DNA of 64,000 bases, taken from NCBI GenBank assembly GCA_007570785.1, contig ML661796.1:1234284-1298283 (forward strand), read 5' to 3'. How positions within the stretch are numbered: the stretch's first letter is position 1; each line of letters begins with the position of its first letter. The position numbers were made by a program, and so were the translations under genes. Shown here piece by piece: positions 58,320 to 64,000 of this stretch. Below the pieces are notes generated by a model. The model was not told where the DNA came from and made no database searches. It saw nothing but the letters and a program-made list of their open reading frames with translations. Origin of the DNA: Antilocapra americana. Lineage: Eukaryota > Chordata > Mammalia > Artiodactyla > Antilocapridae.

Positions 58320-58440
58320 CACTTCTCGTTTGATGATCTAATTGAATTATGCCTTTTTGTTCCAGGGACTACAGAGCACGTGCTGGAGGCAATTAATTAT
58401 CGGAATGTGGTCAGATGAAGACGGACAGTGGGCACTGGGT
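58320..58440 (+). promoter_or_regulatory. Candidate conserved element or upstream exon, 3 kb upstream of ZIC3
   Basis: An AT-rich island sits between GC-rich flanks. It holds homeodomain-type motifs (tctaattgaattatg and ggcaattaattatc). A good splice acceptor (cctttttgttccag) lies at about 58353-58366, and a possible donor (ctgg|gtaggt) lies near 58438. Either a conserved enhancer or a short noncoding exon is possible. No alignment was available. Confidence 0.3.
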
Positions 58441-58859
58441 AGGTCAGCGGCGGGAACATACCCCGCCCTGCTCTCGGGACCCCTCCCCCAAAGGGGCAGG
58501 CTAGGGTCCCTTGGCCGCCCTCCTTCCTCGGCTCCTCCTCGCCCCCGCTGTCCCGACCCGGACTCCCAAACGCGCGTAGGCCCCTGGTTCTCGGGGTACC
58601 TGGCAGGGCTCCCCGGAAACCCTCTCATCAGCGCTGGCTGAGCCAGGGCTCTAGAGCCATCTCTTCGCTGCCCCCGAGCCCCGCTCTCCTCCGGGCTGGC
58701 GCCGGAGGAGATCCAAACTTTTTCTGACCAGCTGCGCGCCCAGGGTCCGTGGGGGCTGGTGGGAAGTGAAGAGAGGTGAAAGAAGGAAGGATATAAAGGG
58801 GGAAGGGAGAAGAAACGCAGAAAAGAAAGAAAAGCTATCCGCCCTTTTTGTAAAGCTGA

Positions 58860-58925
58860 CTCCAGGGAATTCATTTGCATGATTTAGGCTTATTTGTTCT
58901 TCTCTGAACGTTTCCCCCATCACCA
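58860..58925 (+). promoter_or_regulatory. POU octamer in an AT-rich block upstream of ZIC3
   Basis: A perfect octamer ATTTGCAT is at 58873-58880, about 2.5 kb upstream of the ZIC3 start codon, in a short AT-rich block between GC-rich flanks. ZIC3 is known to be controlled by the pluripotency network in embryonic stem cells, so a POU site here is plausible. One octamer can also occur by chance. Confidence 0.3.
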
Positions 58926-59738
58926 CCACCACCCCACCCTTCCCGCAAAGAAACCCGCTGCTGAGCGACTCTTAAACCAGTCTTGGCAAGCCTATTTTCA
59001 GTAGCTGTAATAATTTAAGTCAGCAGTGAACTCACCTTCCAACCTGGGGAGAGAGCTCTGATGTAGAGGGAGAATTGGGGCGAGTTTGAAGGGGAGGGGG
59101 TGACTACGGCAAGTGCGCTACCGGCAGGGCTTCCCCCCAGCAAACTGGCAAAGAAAGAAGGTGAAGTCTTGACCAGGCCAGGCGGAATGGGGGCAGGAAG
59201 TGAAAGGCTGCAGTTATAAAGCGCTGCTTGAGGCGGTCTCTCCAAGCGTCTCTGAACTTGATCAGATGTTCTGTTTCCTACAGAGAGATGGCGGCCCGGC
59301 TGTGAGGCTGCCTCAAGGCGCAGACTTTGGGGCTCGGCTCTCCTCGGGGTGTGACAATCACAGCTACCTTTCTGTCTTTTTTTTTTTGTGGCCATTCTCA
59401 CTCTCTTAATTCTTCGCAAATGCCCTGCCGAACAAAAAAATGAGTGGATTTATAGCCCTCGTCTGAACCTGGTCATTATGTCCAGAAAGACCTTGCACCA
59501 GACAGGAGAGGGGGCCCTGATCTCACACACAACCCTAGAAAGACAATCTTAAGGGTAAGAGGTTCCCAAGGTGACTAGATGCTTCTGCGGGTAGGAGGAG
59601 AAGAGAGGAAAGCCCTGGCAGTTCAGAGGGAAGAAAATTCCACCTCACAAGCCCCATTCCCACCCCCACTTTTGCATTTGAAAATGTTGAGAATTCGAAG
59701 CTGATTAGCCCCGTGGTTTGAAAACAGGCACTGATCCG

Positions 59739-59740
<2 letters not shown>
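58926..59740. other. Unique sequence upstream of ZIC3, no gene recognised
   Basis: Repeat-free sequence with alternating AT-rich parts (58970-59030) and GC-rich parts (59090-59350) and a short T run at about 59382-59392. Open frames are short and look random. Confidence 0.45.
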
Positions 59741-59789
<49 letters not shown>

Positions 59790-60090
59790 TGAGTGAATGT
59801 GTTTGTAGTGAGTTTGCTGTGTAGTTAATGCTGTGTGCATGTTCCACGCGCCAGGCTAAGTGTACGTTGTGCATGTTTAGTATTTGTGCTTCGGTGTATT
59901 TGCAGTTATACGTGGGTGTGTGTACACTGTTGTGTGTTTAATTTGTTGTGTGTCTATGTTTCCCTTTTTGTGTGTGGTTTGTTGTGTGTGCTTACTGCTG
60001 TGTTTAGTTGAGAGCGTGTTTAGTGTGCTGTGTGCGAGTTTACTGTGTTACATGTGTTTGCTGTGTTGTCTCTGGTGTGTCATGTGGGAG
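59741..60090. repeat. (GT)n microsatellite and decaying TG-rich tract
   Basis: A pure (GT)n run at about 59741-59786 is followed by some 300 bases of TG-rich DNA in which variants of 'tgtgtttagt' and 'ttgctgtgtg' recur. The second part looks like an old, degenerate extension of the same array. It ends about 600 bases upstream of the CCAAT cluster. Confidence 0.8.
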
Positions 60091-60669
60091 GGTGGTGGGG
60101 ACAGTGGCGAGGACAGTATACTATAGACACTACTCACATACTGAAGAGCAAAGGGTTGGCTCAGACGGAAGTAACGGAGATGGCTCTAATTCTAACCATT
60201 TCTCCTCGTTTGGGCCTCGGTCCGCCGGCAGCGCTCGGTTCACAGACGGCGAGCTGGCCGGCCTGGGTCTGGCCTCTTTGGCCAACAGGACCCACAGCAG
60301 CGCGTGGGGAGGATGCGGCTAATGAGCCGCGAGAGTGGAACTGTGGTTCTCGCCCCGGGATTGTCACCTGGGGGCAGATTCTCGGGATGGTGAGGCGGTG
60401 GGTGGGTGGGGGCAAGCAGGACTGGACGTCCAGCGCCCAGCCGACGGTGGGAACGATCCTGGCGAGGCTAGGAGTTCATTTGGCCAAAGCGGGTAAAGCG
60501 GGCGCGAGGGGTGCTCGCCCGCTTCGGGCGAGGGGGAAGCCGGAGAGAGGCCCCAGCTCCGCCCCGCTGGTGGCCGGCTCGAGCCTGGCTCCGGCTCCCC
60601 CACGGCAGTGCCAGCCTCGCGGAGCCCACTCACGGGTTCCCGGCCGCCGCCGCCGCCTCACCTGCCAGG

Positions 60670-60849
60670 CGCCCGGCCACGGCCCAATCAGCGGCGGTCG
60701 CACAGCCGCGGCTGCCATGTTCCCCGCTCCGCGCTGCCAATCAGCGTGGCGACTGCCAATGGGCTGCGGGGCCGGGGGTCAGGTGACCGCGGGCCAGCTG
60801 GCTCCCCATTGGCGCGCGCCGCGCGGCCTCCCGCTCGGTTTATGTGAGA

Positions 60850-60860
<11 letters not shown>
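60670..60860 (+). promoter_or_regulatory. ZIC3 core promoter with four CCAAT boxes
   Basis: CCAAT stands at 60684, 60737 and 60756 on the + strand, and ATTGG at 60808 gives a fourth box in inverse orientation. All lie in GC-rich, CpG-rich DNA just upstream of the presumed leader. There is no good TATA box; tttatg at about 60839 is weak. The spacing suggests binding by NF-Y, as in many CpG-island promoters. The role as promoter is inferred from position and motifs. Confidence 0.65.

Positions 60861-64000
<3,140 letters not shown>

Noticed and set aside
58347..58880. Open frame of 177 codons on the - strand
   Set aside because: GC-rich chance frame with biased composition; it crosses the candidate conserved island and octamer.

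Overview
The window is ruminant genomic DNA, most likely from the X chromosome, ending inside the gene ZIC3. The ruminant call rests on the repeats. There are many Bov-tA/Bov-A SINEs, BovB (RTE-type LINE) fragments, CHR-family tRNA-derived SINEs and artiodactyl-type L1 3' ends, mixed with old mammalian MIR, L2, MER5A, MaLR and L1M remnants. The X-chromosome call is inferred from ZIC3 being X-linked in placental mammals. I cannot tell cattle, sheep, goat or another ruminant apart from this sequence alone.

Layout. Positions 1-43.5 kb are gene-free and repeat-rich. I found no credible cellular protein-coding gene, RNA gene or clear processed pseudogene there; the recognisable protein-like stretches are broken pieces of LINE reverse transcriptases (L1 near 8.4, 18.8 and 33 kb; BovB near 6.3, 27-28 and 33.7-34.3 kb). 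Many insertions keep target-site duplications, so their order can be read. The longest stretches without recognised young repeats are about 29.8-32.6 kb and 36.2-39.8 kb. From 43.5 kb the sequence becomes GC- and CpG-richer with few insertions: no SINE or LINE from 43.5 to 51.5 kb, then some SINEs from 51.5 to 55.1 kb. From 55.2 kb to the end I recognise no interspersed repeat, as is common around developmental regulators. This part includes a GC-rich block (46.3-48.7 kb) with a TATA box and homeodomain-type AT-rich motifs, and several AT-rich islands at 57-59 kb that look like conserved noncoding elements.

ZIC3 lies on the + strand. A CpG island with four CCAAT boxes (60.68-60.81 kb) precedes a roughly 560-base 5' leader without AUG. 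Exon 1 coding sequence runs 61412-62471, intron 1 is 1117 bases, exon 2 is 63589-63752, and exon 3 (the C-terminus) lies beyond the window. The 408 codons present cover the poly-Ala and poly-His tracts, the ZOC motif and zinc fingers 1-4 plus most of finger 5, with no inactivating change seen.

No new molecular system is visible. The notable points are structural: retroelement insertions with twin-priming inversions, a possible SINE-L1 chimera, a perfect 92-base tandem duplication, a likely false assembly gap (461-560), and candidate upstream regulatory elements of ZIC3. All repeat names come from recognition by eye, so boundaries are approximate unless a target-site duplication fixes them.
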